A program made the position numbers and the translations under genes. From positions 124,001 through 188,000 of the forward strand of contig NZ_WWCN01000004.1 of assembly GCF_009857445.1 (NCBI RefSeq): a stretch of 64,000 nucleotides of DNA, read 5' to 3'. Under the pieces are notes generated by a model. It ran no database searches, was not told the DNA's origin, and saw only the letters and a list, made by a program, of their open reading frames with translations. Every line of letters begins with the position of its first letter. Position 1 is the stretch's first letter. Positions 44,248-54,317 of the stretch are shown piece by piece. Source of the stretch: Duganella flavida. Lineage in GTDB: Bacteria > Pseudomonadota > Gammaproteobacteria > Burkholderiales > Burkholderiaceae_D.

Positions 44248-44682
44248 ATGCGTGCGATGATCGGAATGGCTGTGATGGTGTGCTGCGCGGTGCAGGCCGC
44301 ACCGAATGAAAAAGACGCGGTGGCGCTGGCCGAGAAGGGCGCACAGTTCGTGCGCACGCACGGCCGTGCCGAGATGGTGGCGCGTATCAACAGCAAGGAT
44401 CCGGAATTCAACCAGGGCGCGTTGTACCTGGCGATGCGCGATTTGAACGGCATCACGGTGGCGCATCCGACGACCGCGCTGATCGGCAAGAATTTGCTCG
44501 ATGTGCCGGACGCCGACGGCAAACTGTTTCGGCAGGATATGGTGGCCCTGGCGCGCGGACCGGGGCGCGGCTGGGTCGACTACAAATTCCGCAATCCGGA
44601 GACGGGCAAGGTCGAAGCCAAGCGCACCTTCGTGCTGCGGGTGGAGGACGTGGCGCTGGAAGCCGGTATCTACAAGCACTGA
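44248..44682 (+). CDS. Secreted single-Cache domain protein
   Basis: The 144-residue protein has a short signal peptide (MRAMIGMAVMVCCAVQA). A single Cache fold follows, recognisable from FVRTHGRAEMVARINSKDPEF, YLAMRDLNGITVAHP, LIGKNLLDVPDADGKLF and GWVDYKFRNPETGKVEAK. Cache domains bind small organic ligands, usually as the outer part of chemoreceptors. Here the domain is a free periplasmic protein, 15 bp upstream of a chemoreceptor gene, and may deliver ligand to it. A GGGGG run lies 5 nt before the ATG. Confidence 0.87.
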   Translation: MRAMIGMAVMVCCAVQAAPNEKDAVALAEKGAQFVRTHGRAEMVARINSKDPEFNQGALYLAMRDLNGITVAHPTTALIGKNLLDVPDADGKLFRQDMVALARGPGRGWVDYKFRNPETGKVEAKRTFVLRVEDVALEAGIYKH

Positions 44683-44697
44683 GCCATCGTGCAGACC

Positions 44698-46329
44698 ATG
44701 TTAAGCAAACTGCGAATCGGGCCCAAGCTGCTGTTGGCGCCGGGTGTGGTGCTGATCCTGCTGATTGTGCTGTCGGCGGGCGCCTATCTCGGACTGGTGC
44801 GGCAGAACCAGTCGCTCGACAATATGGTGCAGCAGCGCGCCGTGCGCCTGAAGGCGGCGGCCGACCTGGTCGCCAATGCGCACAAGGCGCATACCGAAAT
44901 CTACCAGCTGCTCACGTGGATTAACGCCAGCTTCTCGACCCCGCGTGTGGATGCGCTGGTGCGCGACATCCACTTGCGTCACGCGGCGCTGGACCGCCAG
45001 TTCGCGCAGCTGGAAATGGCCACGCAATCCGATCCAGCTGAGCGCCGTTTTGTGATGCAGTCGCAGGCTGCGCATACCGTGTATGTGAAGGCGATGCAGG
45101 ACGTGATTGAGCTGGCGATGGTCGACCAGTCGATGGCGGCCAACGCCATGTCCAAGGCCGAGCGGGCGTTTGACGTGGTGGCGCAGCGGCTGGAGGAGTT
45201 GTCCAAACTGGAGCAAAGCCTGAGCGAGCACGCCTACGCCGAAGCCGAGACTGACTTCCGCGTGCTGTCGACGTGGATGCCGATAGTGGTGGCGTTATCG
45301 ATTGCCTTGTCGCTGCTGGTGACGATGGCGGTGCGGAATGCGATGTTGAAAGAAGTACGCGAGATCGGCGCGGCAGCGGTGGATCTGGCCGAGGGCAACC
45401 TGACTGTGCGCCAGCGCGTGTACGGGCGCGATGAAATCGCCGAAACCTCGCGCGCGTTGGACACCAGCATCCGCAACCTGAACACCACGCTGAAAACGAT
45501 ACTGGCGTCAGCGCAGTCGATCGACAATGCGTCACGCGAAATCGCGCAAGGCAATGCGCTGCTGACGCGGCGCACGCGTACGCAAGCGGGCGAACTGGAA
45601 GCCGCCAGTGACGCCATGCAGGCAATCAGCGGACAGGTGGCGCAGGTTGCCACGCACGCCGAACTGGCCGGCCAACTGGCACATTGCGCCAACAGCTTCG
45701 CGGCACGCGGTGGTGGCGTGGTGCAGCGGCTGGTGGTGATGATGGCGTCGATCCGCGGCAGCTCGCGGCGGGTGGTGGAAATTGTCGGCGTGATCGACGG
45801 GTTGGCGGTGCAGACGCACATGCTGGCCTTGAGCGCAGCGGTGGAAGCAGCGCGCGCGGGCGAACATGGTCTAGGCTTTGCGGTGGTGGCGGGTGAGGTA
45901 CGCATATTGGCGCAGCGCTCGGCGACGGCAGCACAGGAAATCAAACTGCTGATTGCGGATTCGGTAGCGGAGATCGACAGCGGCACGCGCTCAGCGGAAG
46001 ATGCGGCCGACAGCATGACCGAGATCGTCGATTCAGTGCGGCAGGTGAGCGACATTCTCGGCCGTATCGGCGAAGGCAATACGGCGCAGGGGCAGGGCGT
46101 GCAGGGCATGCAGCAGGCCATCGTCAGCATGGACCAGATCACGCAGCAAAACCTGGCGCTGGTGCAGCAGGCCGCGGCGGCAGCGAGCACCTTGCAGCGG
46201 CAGGCGCTCTACCTGTCGGAAGCGGTGGCCATCTTCAAACTGGACGAAGGCATCGAACCACCCGACACCACCCGTCCCGCCGGCAGCCACCGCATCGTTC
46301 GCCTACGCCTGGCTTCCGTGCGCAGCTAG
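44698..46329 (+). CDS. Methyl-accepting chemotaxis protein
   Basis: The 543-residue receptor has TM1 at about residues 12-32 and a periplasmic four-helix bundle to about 190. TM2 is at about 192-212, followed by HAMP ([19 protein letters not shown]) and a cytoplasmic signalling hairpin. The tip reads [32 protein letters not shown] (shown in two parts: [14 protein letters not shown] and [14 protein letters not shown]). It diverges slightly from the usual [11 protein letters not shown]...AAEVRSLA. A tail of about 40 residues follows the domain. A GTG at 44689 is in frame. It is adjacent to the free Cache protein. Confidence 0.92.
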   Translation: MLSKLRIGPKLLLAPGVVLILLIVLSAGAYLGLVRQNQSLDNMVQQRAVRLKAAADLVANAHKAHTEIYQLLTWINASFSTPRVDALVRDIHLRHAALDRQFAQLEMATQSDPAERRFVMQSQAAHTVYVKAMQDVIELAMVDQSMAANAMSKAERAFDVVAQRLEELSKLEQSLSEHAYAEAETDFRVLSTWMPIVVALSIALSLLVTMAVRNAMLKEVREIGAAAVDLAEGNLTVRQRVYGRDEIAETSRALDTSIRNLNTTLKTILASAQSIDNASREIAQGNALLTRRTRTQAGELEAASDAMQAISGQVAQVATHAELAGQLAHCANSFAARGGGVVQRLVVMMASIRGSSRRVVEIVGVIDGLAVQTHMLALSAAVEAARAGEHGLGFAVVAGEVRILAQRSATAAQEIKLLIADSVAEIDSGTRSAEDAADSMTEIVDSVRQVSDILGRIGEGNTAQGQGVQGMQQAIVSMDQITQQNLALVQQAAAAASTLQRQALYLSEAVAIFKLDEGIEPPDTTRPAGSHRIVRLRLASVRS

Positions 46330-46743
46330 TGTTGGCGACTCGTTGCTCCAGCGGTCGCCCTGTTGCTGGATGTAGCGAGCGTAGACGTATTTCCACGGCA
46401 TGGCGAGGGGAATGATGATCACGAACAGGCATTCGAAGGTAGTGCTGATGATGGCTTCGTCCGCCGTGCCGCTTTGCCATGCGGGCAGGGCGACGACCAG
46501 CAGCCAGATGGTTTTCCAGGTCAGCTCCCACAGCAGCACCGGTATCATTTGTAGCGGATAGCGGATGCCGAGCACGCTCAGCAGGCTAAACGCCGTCAGC
46601 ATGCACTTGACCACGCCCTGCGACAGCCCCCAGGGCTTGTCGTGATGAATGACGCTTGGCCACACCACCAGCGCCAATCCCACCACGATAATCAAATACA
46701 CAACTCTCAGCGAATACAGGCGAAACAGCGATACGTGTGGCAT
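46303..46743 (-). CDS. Integral membrane protein of unknown function
   Basis: The 146-residue protein has four predicted membrane helices ([56 protein letters not shown] and [19 protein letters not shown]) and a hydrophilic tail. GAGGAG lies 9 nt before the ATG. The 3' end overlaps the chemoreceptor gene tail-to-tail by 27 bp. It is the last gene of a three-gene minus-strand cluster with the coiled-coil and ArsR-type genes. No family is recognised. Confidence 0.75.
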   Translation of the reverse strand: MPHVSLFRLYSLRVVYLIIVVGLALVVWPSVIHHDKPWGLSQGVVKCMLTAFSLLSVLGIRYPLQMIPVLLWELTWKTIWLLVVALPAWQSGTADEAIISTTFECLFVIIIPLAMPWKYVYARYIQQQGDRWSNESPTLAAHGSQA

Positions 46744-46769
46744 GGTGCGGCTCCTCGGTGTTGGTTGGA

Positions 46770-47006
46770 TTACTCGACTTCCTTCAGTACTTTTTCAATC
46801 GCGATAATGCGGGTTTTCAGGTCGGCCAGCGCCGCCGCCGTTTCCTCTTGCGCAGCAACCGCGCGTTCGGCGATGGCGCGGTACGACTCTTCATTTTGCG
46901 CCTGGAGCTGCGCCTTCTTGATGCTGGTCTGCGAGCGAATCAAGACAATCATGAAGATCGTTCCAAAGAAGATGGCGAGCGTGGTGATGTAAATTGCTTC
47001 AGACAT
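46770..47006 (-). CDS. Small membrane-anchored coiled-coil protein
   Basis: The 78-residue protein has one N-terminal membrane helix (IYITTLAIFFGTIFMIVLI) followed by a charged heptad-like coiled coil (QLQAQNEESYRAIAERAVAA to the end). GAGGCG precedes the ATG. It is 9 bp from the ArsR-type gene and 26 bp from the membrane-protein gene, which suggests one operon. The function is unknown. The architecture recalls small phage-shock-type membrane proteins, without enough evidence to name it. Confidence 0.75.
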   Translation of the reverse strand: MSEAIYITTLAIFFGTIFMIVLIRSQTSIKKAQLQAQNEESYRAIAERAVAAQEETAAALADLKTRIIAIEKVLKEVE

Positions 47007-47015
47007 AAGACGCCT

Positions 47016-47342
47016 CTATTTTTCCGGGTTGGTAGTCAAAGTTTTTACTGCTTCGGCAATCGCGGCCGGCGTCAGGTCGATGGCGAATGGCGCGGCTTCA
47101 AAAAAATTCAGCGCCTTGCCGTCTTCCGACAGTTCAAGCTTGCTGGTGACCAGTCCCGCTTCCTCCAGTTTCTGCAAATGCAGATGCAGCAAAGGGCGGC
47201 TGATATTCAACTCACGGGCCAACTGGCTGACATAGTTCCTGCCCCCCACCGCCAGCGCCGCCACCACCCGCAGCCGATGTGGGTTGGACAGTGCAGAAAG
47301 CGCCGCCAGCAACTGATCACCGGTGAGATGTTTTGATTTCAT
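47016..47342 (-). CDS. ArsR-type winged helix-turn-helix regulator
   Basis: The 108-residue protein has the ArsR/SmtB fold (LLAALSALSNPHRLRVVAAL, SQLARELNISRPLLHLHLQK, LEEAGLVTSKLELSEDGKAL). No metal-binding Cys is visible, so it probably senses something else. The start is ATG 47342. A promoter (TTGACT-17-TATTCT) places the transcription start at or next to this ATG, so the mRNA is probably leaderless, and no ribosome-binding site exists. It likely controls itself and the two small membrane genes behind it. Confidence 0.85.
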   Translation of the reverse strand: MKSKHLTGDQLLAALSALSNPHRLRVVAALAVGGRNYVSQLARELNISRPLLHLHLQKLEEAGLVTSKLELSEDGKALNFFEAAPFAIDLTPAAIAEAVKTLTTNPEK

Positions 47343-47348
47343 GTGTAA

Positions 47349-47377
47349 AGAATATCTGACAGGTGTAAGCAAGTCAA
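47349..47377 (-). promoter_or_regulatory. Promoter of the ArsR-type gene, leaderless
   Basis: On the minus strand TTGACT (47372-47377), a 17-bp spacer and TATTCT (47349-47354). Seven nucleotides downstream of the -10 falls the A of the ATG at 47342. Confidence 0.65.
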
Positions 47378-47414
47378 AGCTTTTTTGCGGCTTACCACCG
47401 GGCGGCCCCGAATC

Positions 47415-48815
47415 TCAGACGAAACTGAGGTTACGCTTTGAGGCGTCGTAATTGGTCAGGTTGGGCAGGAGGCTGAGCAGGTCGGTGTCGGAAGCACCCA
47501 TCCATTTGCCCAGAGTGGCCGCGTATTGATCAACCGAGGTGGTTGGCAGGAGTCGGCCCTGGCCAACGTCATCCGGACCATTGTTGGCCACGGCTGGCGG
47601 CACGCCATAAAAAGTCTGTCCCTTGACGGCGCCGCCTAGCACGAAGTGCATGCTACCCCAGCCGTGATCGGAGCCGGCGTTATTCACAGTCAGGGTGCGG
47701 CCGAAATCGGAGGCAGTGAAGGCGGTGACATTGTTGGCCACGCCCAGTTCGACGGTCGTTTTATAAAATGCGGCGAGGGCGTCGGCGACGGCGGTCAACA
47801 GCCCGGGATGGGTCGTATCGAGACCAGTATGGGTGTCGAAGCCCCCCATCGAGACGAAAAACACCTGGCGCTTGGCGCCCAGGGCGCCGGCGCTGGCGAT
47901 CATCTTGGCAACCATTTTCAGCTGGTTACCCAGGTCGTTCTTCTCGGGGAAGGCGGTCTGGATGGTTGGCGCCGCCGCCAACGCCGACCCCAGGGCGCCG
48001 TTGACGCTGATGGAGCGTGCCGTCACGCGCGCATATTCCTGCTCCATCAAATGGGTGCGTGGCTGGGTCACCAGCGATGCCAGCGCAGCGCTGGCGGCAC
48101 TCGATCCGAACATCGGCTTTTGCAGCGCCGCAAACGACACCGGGCCAGTCTCCGATACCTGGTACTGCACTGCCGTTTTACCGGACAGGAACACCGCGTT
48201 GCCAGAGACATTGATGCAAGTCAGCGTGGCGTTGCCGTTGCCCGCCTCGAACAGGTCACCCATGCGCCCACCCCAGCCCGACGTCGCGCCTTCCGGCGCC
48301 GACGACTGCCATACCGATTGCTGGTCATTGTGCGAAAACAGCTTGGGTGGCAGCGGCACTGACTTATTGGTGTATTGCAGCTTGGTGGTGGGTTGCACCA
48401 GTGTGCCGATGTTGAGCATCACACCCATTTTGCCGGCGTTGAAGATCGGCAGCAGCGGCGCCAGTTCTGGCGCCATCGCGTACTGGCGCGCAAAGTCGCC
48501 GGCATCGCGCGGCGCCGTGGCCGGCACCAGCACCGTGCCGGTCAGGCTGCTGCGGCTGTAGCCCAGTGTCGGACGCAGATTGTAATAGGCGTTGTAGCTG
48601 CTGGCATCGTAAGGAATCAGCGTATTGCCGTAATCGTTGCCGCCATACAGGAAGACGCAAACGATGGCTTTGTAGTCGGTCGCATTGGCGGCTGCGGCTT
48701 CGGCCATGGCGGCCAGGTTAAGTGCCCACGGGGCGGCCACGCCGGCCACCGAGAGTGCCGAGGCGCGTTGCAAAAAGGCGCGGCGCGAGGCGCTTACCGA
48801 AAAAGAACGGCTCAT
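47415..48815 (-). CDS. DUF1501 domain-containing protein
   Basis: The 466-residue protein has a twin-arginine signal (ASRRAFLQRASALSVAGVAA), so it is exported folded. The DUF1501 pattern is clear: FLYGGNDYGNTLIPYD, FSHNDQQSVWQSS, GWGGRMGDLFE, VFFVSMGGFDTHTGL, TASDFGRTLTVNN, GSDHGWGSMHFVLGG. The family resembles alkaline-phosphatase-like sulfatases, but no activity is established. It lies 29 bp behind the DUF1800 gene, its usual partner. AAGGAAG precedes the ATG. Confidence 0.92.
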   Translation of the reverse strand: MSRSFSVSASRRAFLQRASALSVAGVAAPWALNLAAMAEAAAANATDYKAIVCVFLYGGNDYGNTLIPYDASSYNAYYNLRPTLGYSRSSLTGTVLVPATAPRDAGDFARQYAMAPELAPLLPIFNAGKMGVMLNIGTLVQPTTKLQYTNKSVPLPPKLFSHNDQQSVWQSSAPEGATSGWGGRMGDLFEAGNGNATLTCINVSGNAVFLSGKTAVQYQVSETGPVSFAALQKPMFGSSAASAALASLVTQPRTHLMEQEYARVTARSISVNGALGSALAAAPTIQTAFPEKNDLGNQLKMVAKMIASAGALGAKRQVFFVSMGGFDTHTGLDTTHPGLLTAVADALAAFYKTTVELGVANNVTAFTASDFGRTLTVNNAGSDHGWGSMHFVLGGAVKGQTFYGVPPAVANNGPDDVGQGRLLPTTSVDQYAATLGKWMGASDTDLLSLLPNLTNYDASKRNLSFV

Positions 48816-48844
48816 AATGGCTTCCTTTCGTCAGCTGATTCAGC

Positions 48845-50611
48845 TTATTTCAATACGATGAATTCGGGCGCGGCCAGCGTCAGCGTCAGCGCGGCGTAGA
48901 TGCGATTCAGGCGGGCGGCGGCGGTCCCACGCGGCATGGCGTTGAGCGCGCCGACGATCAGCGTCTGCGTGGCTGCGCTTAACTGGCCGGCTGCCAGTAC
49001 GGTGTTGATTTCGGCCAGCAGTGTAGCCGCCGTGTCGGCCAGCGGTATCAAGCTGCTGTAATCAGCCAGCACGTCGCCGACGCCGCTGGCCACCGCATGC
49101 TGCATGTAGTTGACGTAGCCCACCACCGACGATTCATCGGTGAGCTGGAACTCCGGCGCCACCAGGGCCGCTGCGGCGATACCGCTATTGGGCGGCACGT
49201 AACCGGGGCGGAAAAAGTTAAACACCGACGGCGAGCGCAGCGGGCTTTGCCCCAGGCGGCGGGCCGGATCGGAGGTGTTGCCGATGGCCCAGGCATCACT
49301 GGCGGAGGTGGCGCTGTAGGCGCGGGCCCAGTTCACGAAGCGCATGATCGGCTCGCGTTGCTTGCCAAAGCTGGCGGCGCTGGCCGATGGCGGCGCCTGG
49401 CGCGCTTCGGGATCGAGCAGCAACGCGCGTATCACCGCCTTCAGATTACCTTTGACGCCCTTGCCATCATTGTTGAAAACGCTAGCAATACGGCTGACGT
49501 AAGCCGGGCTCGGATTGCTGGTGACCAGATGTTGTATCAATTGACGGCTGATGAAAGGGCCGACATTGGCATGCGCGAAGATGATGTCGAGCGCCGCTTT
49601 CAACGCGTCGGCGCCGCCCAGGCCAGTGCCGACGGTGGCGTCGAGAAAGGTCGAGGCGCCGGTTTCGTGTTTGGCCGGATACTGCTTCATCGGCCGGCGC
49701 ATGAAGTCCGGGGTGCTGGTGTCGCCGCCGGCCAGGTCGATATCCCAGCCGGTGAAGATGCGCGCCAGGCCGCTGACGTCGTCCTGGGCATAGGTGTAGA
49801 CCGGGGCGCCATTGACCAGCTTGGGCGTGCCGTCCAGGTTGAGCTGCACCAGGCCGATGCTAAACAGCTGCATCAGTTCGCGCGCGTAGTTTTCGTCGGG
49901 GTGCGAGCCGGTGCTGGGATTGGCCTTGATACTGCCGCGGAACGTCAGAAACTGCCCCATCGGCACGCTGGTCGAGATCTGGCCCAGCAGCGTTCGATAA
50001 TTGCCGAAGGCGTTGGCTTCCAGCAGGTCGAGGTAGGCGGCGGCCGAAAAGGCGCGCCAGCCCAGCCCGACCAGGCCGTCGATGGCGGTCACCACTATTT
50101 CAGACAGCGCCAGCGTGACACGCTGACGCAGCGTATCGGGCGACGTGATCAGCTTGCGCCAGGCGGCCGCGTCGAAGCCGGCTTCACTGTTTTTGTTGGC
50201 TGCGGCGTTGTAACCCTTGGATGCCATCCAGTCCCAGCGCGTGCCAGAAGCGGGCAGGGCGAACTGGGCGTCGAGCCAGCCGGCGTAGCCCTGCGCTTGC
50301 ACCTGAGCGATCAGCGCGCGGTTGGCGCCCATCGATGCCTGCGCCAGAAAACGCGAGGCGTCGGCAGCGGCGATCGGCGCGGTGACTGTGCTCGTGCCTG
50401 TGGTCTCAACCCGCAGCACTTCGGCCTGCATTTTGGGCGTGGCGACCTCGGCGGTGACGCCATCGTTGCCGCCGCCGCATGCGCTGAGCAGTGCGGTAGC
50501 AGACAGGCCAGCGGCCAGCAGGCCGGCGCCGTTGGGCTGATCGTCGCGCGGCGTGGCGGCGCCCATATCATCGGGGCGAACAACCGTATCGGGTAGGTCG
50601 ATAGTAGTCAT
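48845..50611 (-). CDS. DUF1800 domain-containing protein
   Basis: The 588-residue exported protein has an unusual N-terminus of about 30 polar residues before a hydrophobic stretch (AGLLAAGLSATALLSACGGG). Its ACGGG could be a lipoprotein cleavage point, although the distance from the start is long. DUF1800 features follow: ADASRFLAQASMGANRALI, RQRVTLALSEIVV, PDENYARELMQLFSIGL, GLARIFTGWDID and RSPSVFNFFRPGYVPP. DUF1800 and DUF1501 genes are commonly paired, and the function is unknown. AGGATATGCC lies just before the ATG. Confidence 0.92.
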   Translation of the reverse strand: MTTIDLPDTVVRPDDMGAATPRDDQPNGAGLLAAGLSATALLSACGGGNDGVTAEVATPKMQAEVLRVETTGTSTVTAPIAAADASRFLAQASMGANRALIAQVQAQGYAGWLDAQFALPASGTRWDWMASKGYNAAANKNSEAGFDAAAWRKLITSPDTLRQRVTLALSEIVVTAIDGLVGLGWRAFSAAAYLDLLEANAFGNYRTLLGQISTSVPMGQFLTFRGSIKANPSTGSHPDENYARELMQLFSIGLVQLNLDGTPKLVNGAPVYTYAQDDVSGLARIFTGWDIDLAGGDTSTPDFMRRPMKQYPAKHETGASTFLDATVGTGLGGADALKAALDIIFAHANVGPFISRQLIQHLVTSNPSPAYVSRIASVFNNDGKGVKGNLKAVIRALLLDPEARQAPPSASAASFGKQREPIMRFVNWARAYSATSASDAWAIGNTSDPARRLGQSPLRSPSVFNFFRPGYVPPNSGIAAAALVAPEFQLTDESSVVGYVNYMQHAVASGVGDVLADYSSLIPLADTAATLLAEINTVLAAGQLSAATQTLIVGALNAMPRGTAAARLNRIYAALTLTLAAPEFIVLK

Positions 50612-50783
50612 GGCATATCCTGTGCGGGCTGGAGACTTTGAAGGGAAATAATAAAGACTTGCCTATTGGAAAGATAGTCGGATTTGGGGAAATCCGCGAC
50701 AGGACTTTTGTAAGCGACTGTAATGTGTTGCGTAATAGCCGCTTAACGATGTGAATTGACTTGTTGCCGCGCCTGAAATGAAC

Positions 50784-50815
50784 AACGGCCCGATCGACAA
50801 TACGATCGGGCCGTT
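50784..50815 (-). terminator. 13-bp perfect hairpin after gcvP
   Basis: AACGGCCCGATCG (50784-50796) and its exact complement (50803-50815) enclose ACAATA. It lies 81 bp past the gcvP stop. On the minus strand the following tract is only moderately U-rich (GTTCATTT), so termination may need help. The rest of the 285-bp gap up to the DUF1800 start at 50611 shows nothing that I can name. Confidence 0.65.
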
Positions 50816-50896
50816 AAGGCGCCTCCTTAGTGTTACGCCGTTCAGTTGTAAAAAACGCTCTTAACTAAACAGCATCAGGCACTTGGCAGGGATTTT

Positions 50897-53791
50897 TTAC
50901 TCGTAGTCGCTGATCGGCGCGCAGCCGCAGAACAGGTTGCGGTCGCCGTAGACGTTGTCGGCGCGGCCGACTGGTGGCCAGTACTTTTGCTTGCGCAGCG
51001 ATGGCACCGGATAAGCCGCCACTTCGCGCGAGTACTTGCGATCCCATACGTCGGCCGTCAGCACTTCCGCAGTGTGTGGCGCAAACTTCAGCGGGTTGTT
51101 CAGCTTGTCGAACTCGCCGCTTTCCACTTTGGCGATTTCGCCGCGAATGGCGATCATGGCGTCGATGAAGCGGTCCATTTCGGCTTTTGATTCCGATTCG
51201 GTCGGCTCGATCATCAGCGTGCCCGGCACCGGGAACGACATGGTCGGTGCGTGGAAGCCGAAGTCCATCAGGCGCTTGGCCACGTCTTCGTTCGAGATGC
51301 CGGTGGCATCCTGCAGCGGACGCAGGTCGATGATGCACTCGTGCGCCACCAGGCCGTCGTGGCCCGAGTACAGCACTGGGTAGTGCGGCGACAGGCGACG
51401 GGCGATGTAGTTGGCGCCCAGGATGGCGGTTTCGGTCGCAGCGGTCAGGCCTTCTGCGCCCATCATGGCGATGTACATCCACGAAATCGGCAGGATCGAT
51501 GCCGAGCCATATGGCGCAGCCGATACCGAACCAATGCCAGCGTTGTCGCGGATGTAGCCGTTCGAGCGCTGGTTAGGCAGGAACTTGGCCAGGTGCGCGC
51601 CGACGCCGATAGGACCAACGCCTGGACCACCACCGCCGTGTGGGATGCAGAAGGTTTTGTGCAGGTTCAGGTGCGATACGTCGCCGCCGAACGCGCCCGG
51701 TGCGGCCACGCCCACCAGTGCATTCATGTTGGCGCCGTCGACGTACACTTGGCCGCCGTGGCTATGAACGATTTCGCACAGTTCGCGGATGCCTTCTTCG
51801 AACACGCCGTGGGTCGAAGGGTAGGTGACCATCACGCAGGCCAGGTTCTTCGAGTGCAGTTCCGCTTTGGCTTTCAGGTCCGCCAGATCGACGTTGCCGT
51901 TTTCGTCGCAAGCGGTCACCACCACCTGCATGCCGACCATCGAAGCCGATGCCGGATTGGTGCCGTGCGCCGACGATGGAATCAGGCAGATGTTGCGATG
52001 GCCTTCGCCACGCGACTGGTGGTAAGCCTGGATCACCAGCAGACCGGCGTATTCGCCTTGCGAGCCGGCGTTAGGCTGCAGCGAGACGGCGGCGTAGCCG
52101 GTCACTGCGCACAGCATTTCTTCCAGCGAGTCGATCATCTCGCGGTAGCCTGCGGTTTGCGCGACTGGTGCGAACGGGTGCATGGTCGAGAATTCTGGCC
52201 AGGTCACCGGGATCATTTCGCTGGTGGCGTTCAGCTTCATGGTGCAGGAGCCCAGCGGGATCATGGTGCGGTCCAGCGCCAGGTCTTTGTCGGCCAGCGA
52301 ACGCAGGTAGCGCAGCATCTCGGTTTCCGAGTGATAGCGGTTGAACACTGGGTGCGACAGGTACGCGGAAGTACGCGCCAGCGCTTCAGGGAACGAACGG
52401 TCAACGCCAGCTTCCACGGTGTCGAAGTCCGGGCCGTGGGCCGGGCCGCCGACTGGGTGCGAGAACACGGTCCACAGCAGCGCGATATCTTCGCGGGTGG
52501 TGGTTTCGTCCAGCGACACACCAACGTGCGAAGCGTCGATTACGCGCAGGTTGACGCCGTGCGAGTGCGCCGATGCGTGTAGCTGTTCGGCGTTTTTAAC
52601 GTTGACGGTCAGGGTGTCGAACCAGCTGTCGTTGGTGATGGTGTAGCCCAGCGTTTTCAGGTTCGCGGCCAGCACGCCGGTCAGGCGATGCACGCGCTTG
52701 GCGATTTGCTGCAGGCCTTTCGGACCGTGGTAGACGGCGTACATCGACGCCATCACTGCCAGCAGTACCTGCGCGGTGCAGATGTTCGAGGTGGCTTTTT
52801 CGCGGCGGATGTGCTGCTCGCGGGTTTGCAGCGCCAGACGATAAGCCTTGTTGCCTTGTGCGTCGATGGTCACGCCTACCAGGCGGCCTGGCATCGAGCG
52901 TTTGAATTCATCGCGGGTGGCCATGTAACCAGCGTGCGGGCCGCCAAAGCCCAGCGGTACGCCGAAGCGCTGCGAGTTACCGACGACGACGTCGGCGCCC
53001 CATTCGCCTGGAGGCGTCAGCATGGTCAGCGCCAGCAGGTCGGCGGCAGCAACCACCATCGCGCCTTTGGCTTTGATGGCTTCCACGTCGGCTTTGTAAT
53101 CGCGCACGTTACCGTTCACGCCTGGGTATTGCAGCAGCACGCCGAAGCATTCGCCCACCGCTGCCAGTTCGGCTGGGTGGAAGGTTTTTACGATGATGTC
53201 GAGCGGCTTGGCGCGGGTCTGAATCACTTCCAGCGTTTGCGGCAGCACGTCGTCGGCGACGTAGAACACGTTCGATTTCGACTTGCTCACGCGCTGGATC
53301 AGCGTCATGGCTTCCGCAGCGGCGGTGCCTTCGTCCAGCATCGACGCGTTGGCGATGCCCATGCCGGTCAGGTCGGTGATGGTTTGCTGGAAGTTCAGGA
53401 TCGCTTCCAGGCGGCCTTGCGAAATCTCTGGCTGGTATGGCGTGTAGGCGGTGTACCAGGCCGGGTTTTCAAAGATGTTACGCAGGACGACGTTCGGCGT
53501 CAGCGTGTTGTAGTAGCCCTGGCCGATCAGCGACTTGAGCACCTTGTTTTTCGAAGCGATTTTTTTCAGCTTGTTCAGCGCTTCGTTTTCCGGCATCGGC
53601 TGGGTGTAGGCGCCCAGTGGCAGGGCTTCCTTGTTGCGGATGTTGGCCGGGACGATGGCGTCGATCAGGGCAGCGCGCGTGGCGTAACCGAGGACCGACA
53701 GCATTTCCTGCTGTTCGGTGGCGTCTGGGCCGATGTGACGGGCGATGAAGGCGTCGCGTGCTTCGAGTTGGGTCAGGCTGGTGCGGGTCAT
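50897..53791 (-). CDS. gcvP: Glycine dehydrogenase (decarboxylating), P-protein
   Basis: The 964-residue PLP enzyme decarboxylates glycine and passes the aminomethyl group to lipoyl-GcvH. The fused alpha-beta form is indicated by its length and by two related halves. Marks include [21 protein letters not shown] at the N-terminus, [17 protein letters not shown], the PLP lysine in [18 protein letters not shown] (about residue 710) and the C-terminal [15 protein letters not shown] [20 protein letters not shown]. It is last in the gcvT-gcvH-gcvP operon. The 118-bp gap to gcvH carries two REP-like palindromes. Confidence 0.98.
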   Translation of the reverse strand: MTRTSLTQLEARDAFIARHIGPDATEQQEMLSVLGYATRAALIDAIVPANIRNKEALPLGAYTQPMPENEALNKLKKIASKNKVLKSLIGQGYYNTLTPNVVLRNIFENPAWYTAYTPYQPEISQGRLEAILNFQQTITDLTGMGIANASMLDEGTAAAEAMTLIQRVSKSKSNVFYVADDVLPQTLEVIQTRAKPLDIIVKTFHPAELAAVGECFGVLLQYPGVNGNVRDYKADVEAIKAKGAMVVAAADLLALTMLTPPGEWGADVVVGNSQRFGVPLGFGGPHAGYMATRDEFKRSMPGRLVGVTIDAQGNKAYRLALQTREQHIRREKATSNICTAQVLLAVMASMYAVYHGPKGLQQIAKRVHRLTGVLAANLKTLGYTITNDSWFDTLTVNVKNAEQLHASAHSHGVNLRVIDASHVGVSLDETTTREDIALLWTVFSHPVGGPAHGPDFDTVEAGVDRSFPEALARTSAYLSHPVFNRYHSETEMLRYLRSLADKDLALDRTMIPLGSCTMKLNATSEMIPVTWPEFSTMHPFAPVAQTAGYREMIDSLEEMLCAVTGYAAVSLQPNAGSQGEYAGLLVIQAYHQSRGEGHRNICLIPSSAHGTNPASASMVGMQVVVTACDENGNVDLADLKAKAELHSKNLACVMVTYPSTHGVFEEGIRELCEIVHSHGGQVYVDGANMNALVGVAAPGAFGGDVSHLNLHKTFCIPHGGGGPGVGPIGVGAHLAKFLPNQRSNGYIRDNAGIGSVSAAPYGSASILPISWMYIAMMGAEGLTAATETAILGANYIARRLSPHYPVLYSGHDGLVAHECIIDLRPLQDATGISNEDVAKRLMDFGFHAPTMSFPVPGTLMIEPTESESKAEMDRFIDAMIAIRGEIAKVESGEFDKLNNPLKFAPHTAEVLTADVWDRKYSREVAAYPVPSLRKQKYWPPVGRADNVYGDRNLFCGCAPISDYE

Positions 53792-53825
53792 GATATGGCG
53801 AGGGCAGAGAGAAAGAAGGGCGGTC

Positions 53826-53845
53826 GTTCCCGCGCAAGCGGGAAC
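53826..53845. repeat. REP-like palindrome 1 between gcvP and gcvH
   Basis: GTTCCCGC-GCAA-GCGGGAAC is a perfect 8-bp-arm palindrome. It is paired with a second element 35 bp further on, and the CCCGC...GCGGG core matches the element at 20222. Confidence 0.65.
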
Positions 53846-53879
53846 CCATACTGAGTGGCCGGAGCCGGCGCTCTATGGC

Positions 53880-53897
53880 TCCCCGCCTACGCGGGGA
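53880..53897. repeat. REP-like palindrome 2 between gcvP and gcvH
   Basis: TCCCCGC-CTAC-GCGGGGA is followed by TGACG, as is common for proteobacterial REP sequences. With the element at 53826 it forms a two-unit mosaic inside the operon. Confidence 0.65.
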
Positions 53898-53909
53898 TGA
53901 CGACGGGAA

Positions 53910-54287
53910 TTAACCGATGTTTTTGCCGTAGGCAGCTGCGTCCAGCAGGCCGTTGATCGCGCCGGCGTCGGCTGGCTTGATCTTGAACAGCCAGTTGGCG
54001 TAAGCGTCGGCGTTGATCGATTCAGGCGCGTTCACCACTTCTTCGTTCACGGCCACGACTTCGCCGGCCACTGGTGCGTAGATGTCGCTGGCGGCTTTCA
54101 CCGATTCCACTACAGCGGCATCATCGCCGGCGCCGTAGGTGGTGCCAACTTTTGGCAGTTCGACGAAGACGATGTCACCCAGTGCGTCCTGCGCGTACTC
54201 GGTGATGCCTACAGTGACGGTGCCGTCGGCTTCAGCGCGTACCCATTCGTGGGATTCGGTGTACTTCAGGTCTGCAGGAATGTTCAT
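53910..54287 (-). CDS. gcvH: Glycine cleavage system H protein
   Basis: This 125-residue lipoyl carrier shuttles the aminomethyl group between GcvP, GcvT and the L-protein. It has the family start [16 protein letters not shown] and [15 protein letters not shown]. The lipoylated Lys64 is in [15 protein letters not shown], followed by [18 protein letters not shown] precedes the ATG by 6 nt. It sits between gcvT (30 bp upstream) and gcvP. Confidence 0.98.
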   Translation of the reverse strand: MNIPADLKYTESHEWVRAEADGTVTVGITEYAQDALGDIVFVELPKVGTTYGAGDDAAVVESVKAASDIYAPVAGEVVAVNEEVVNAPESINADAYANWLFKIKPADAGAINGLLDAAAYGKNIG

Positions 54288-54317
54288 GTAAAGCTCCAGA
54301 TGGATGAGAGGTATAAA

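Noticed and set aside
49097..50596. Plus-strand frame of about 500 codons over the DUF1800 gene
   Set aside because: The DUF1800 protein on the other strand has clear motifs and a ribosome-binding site. This frame has neither.
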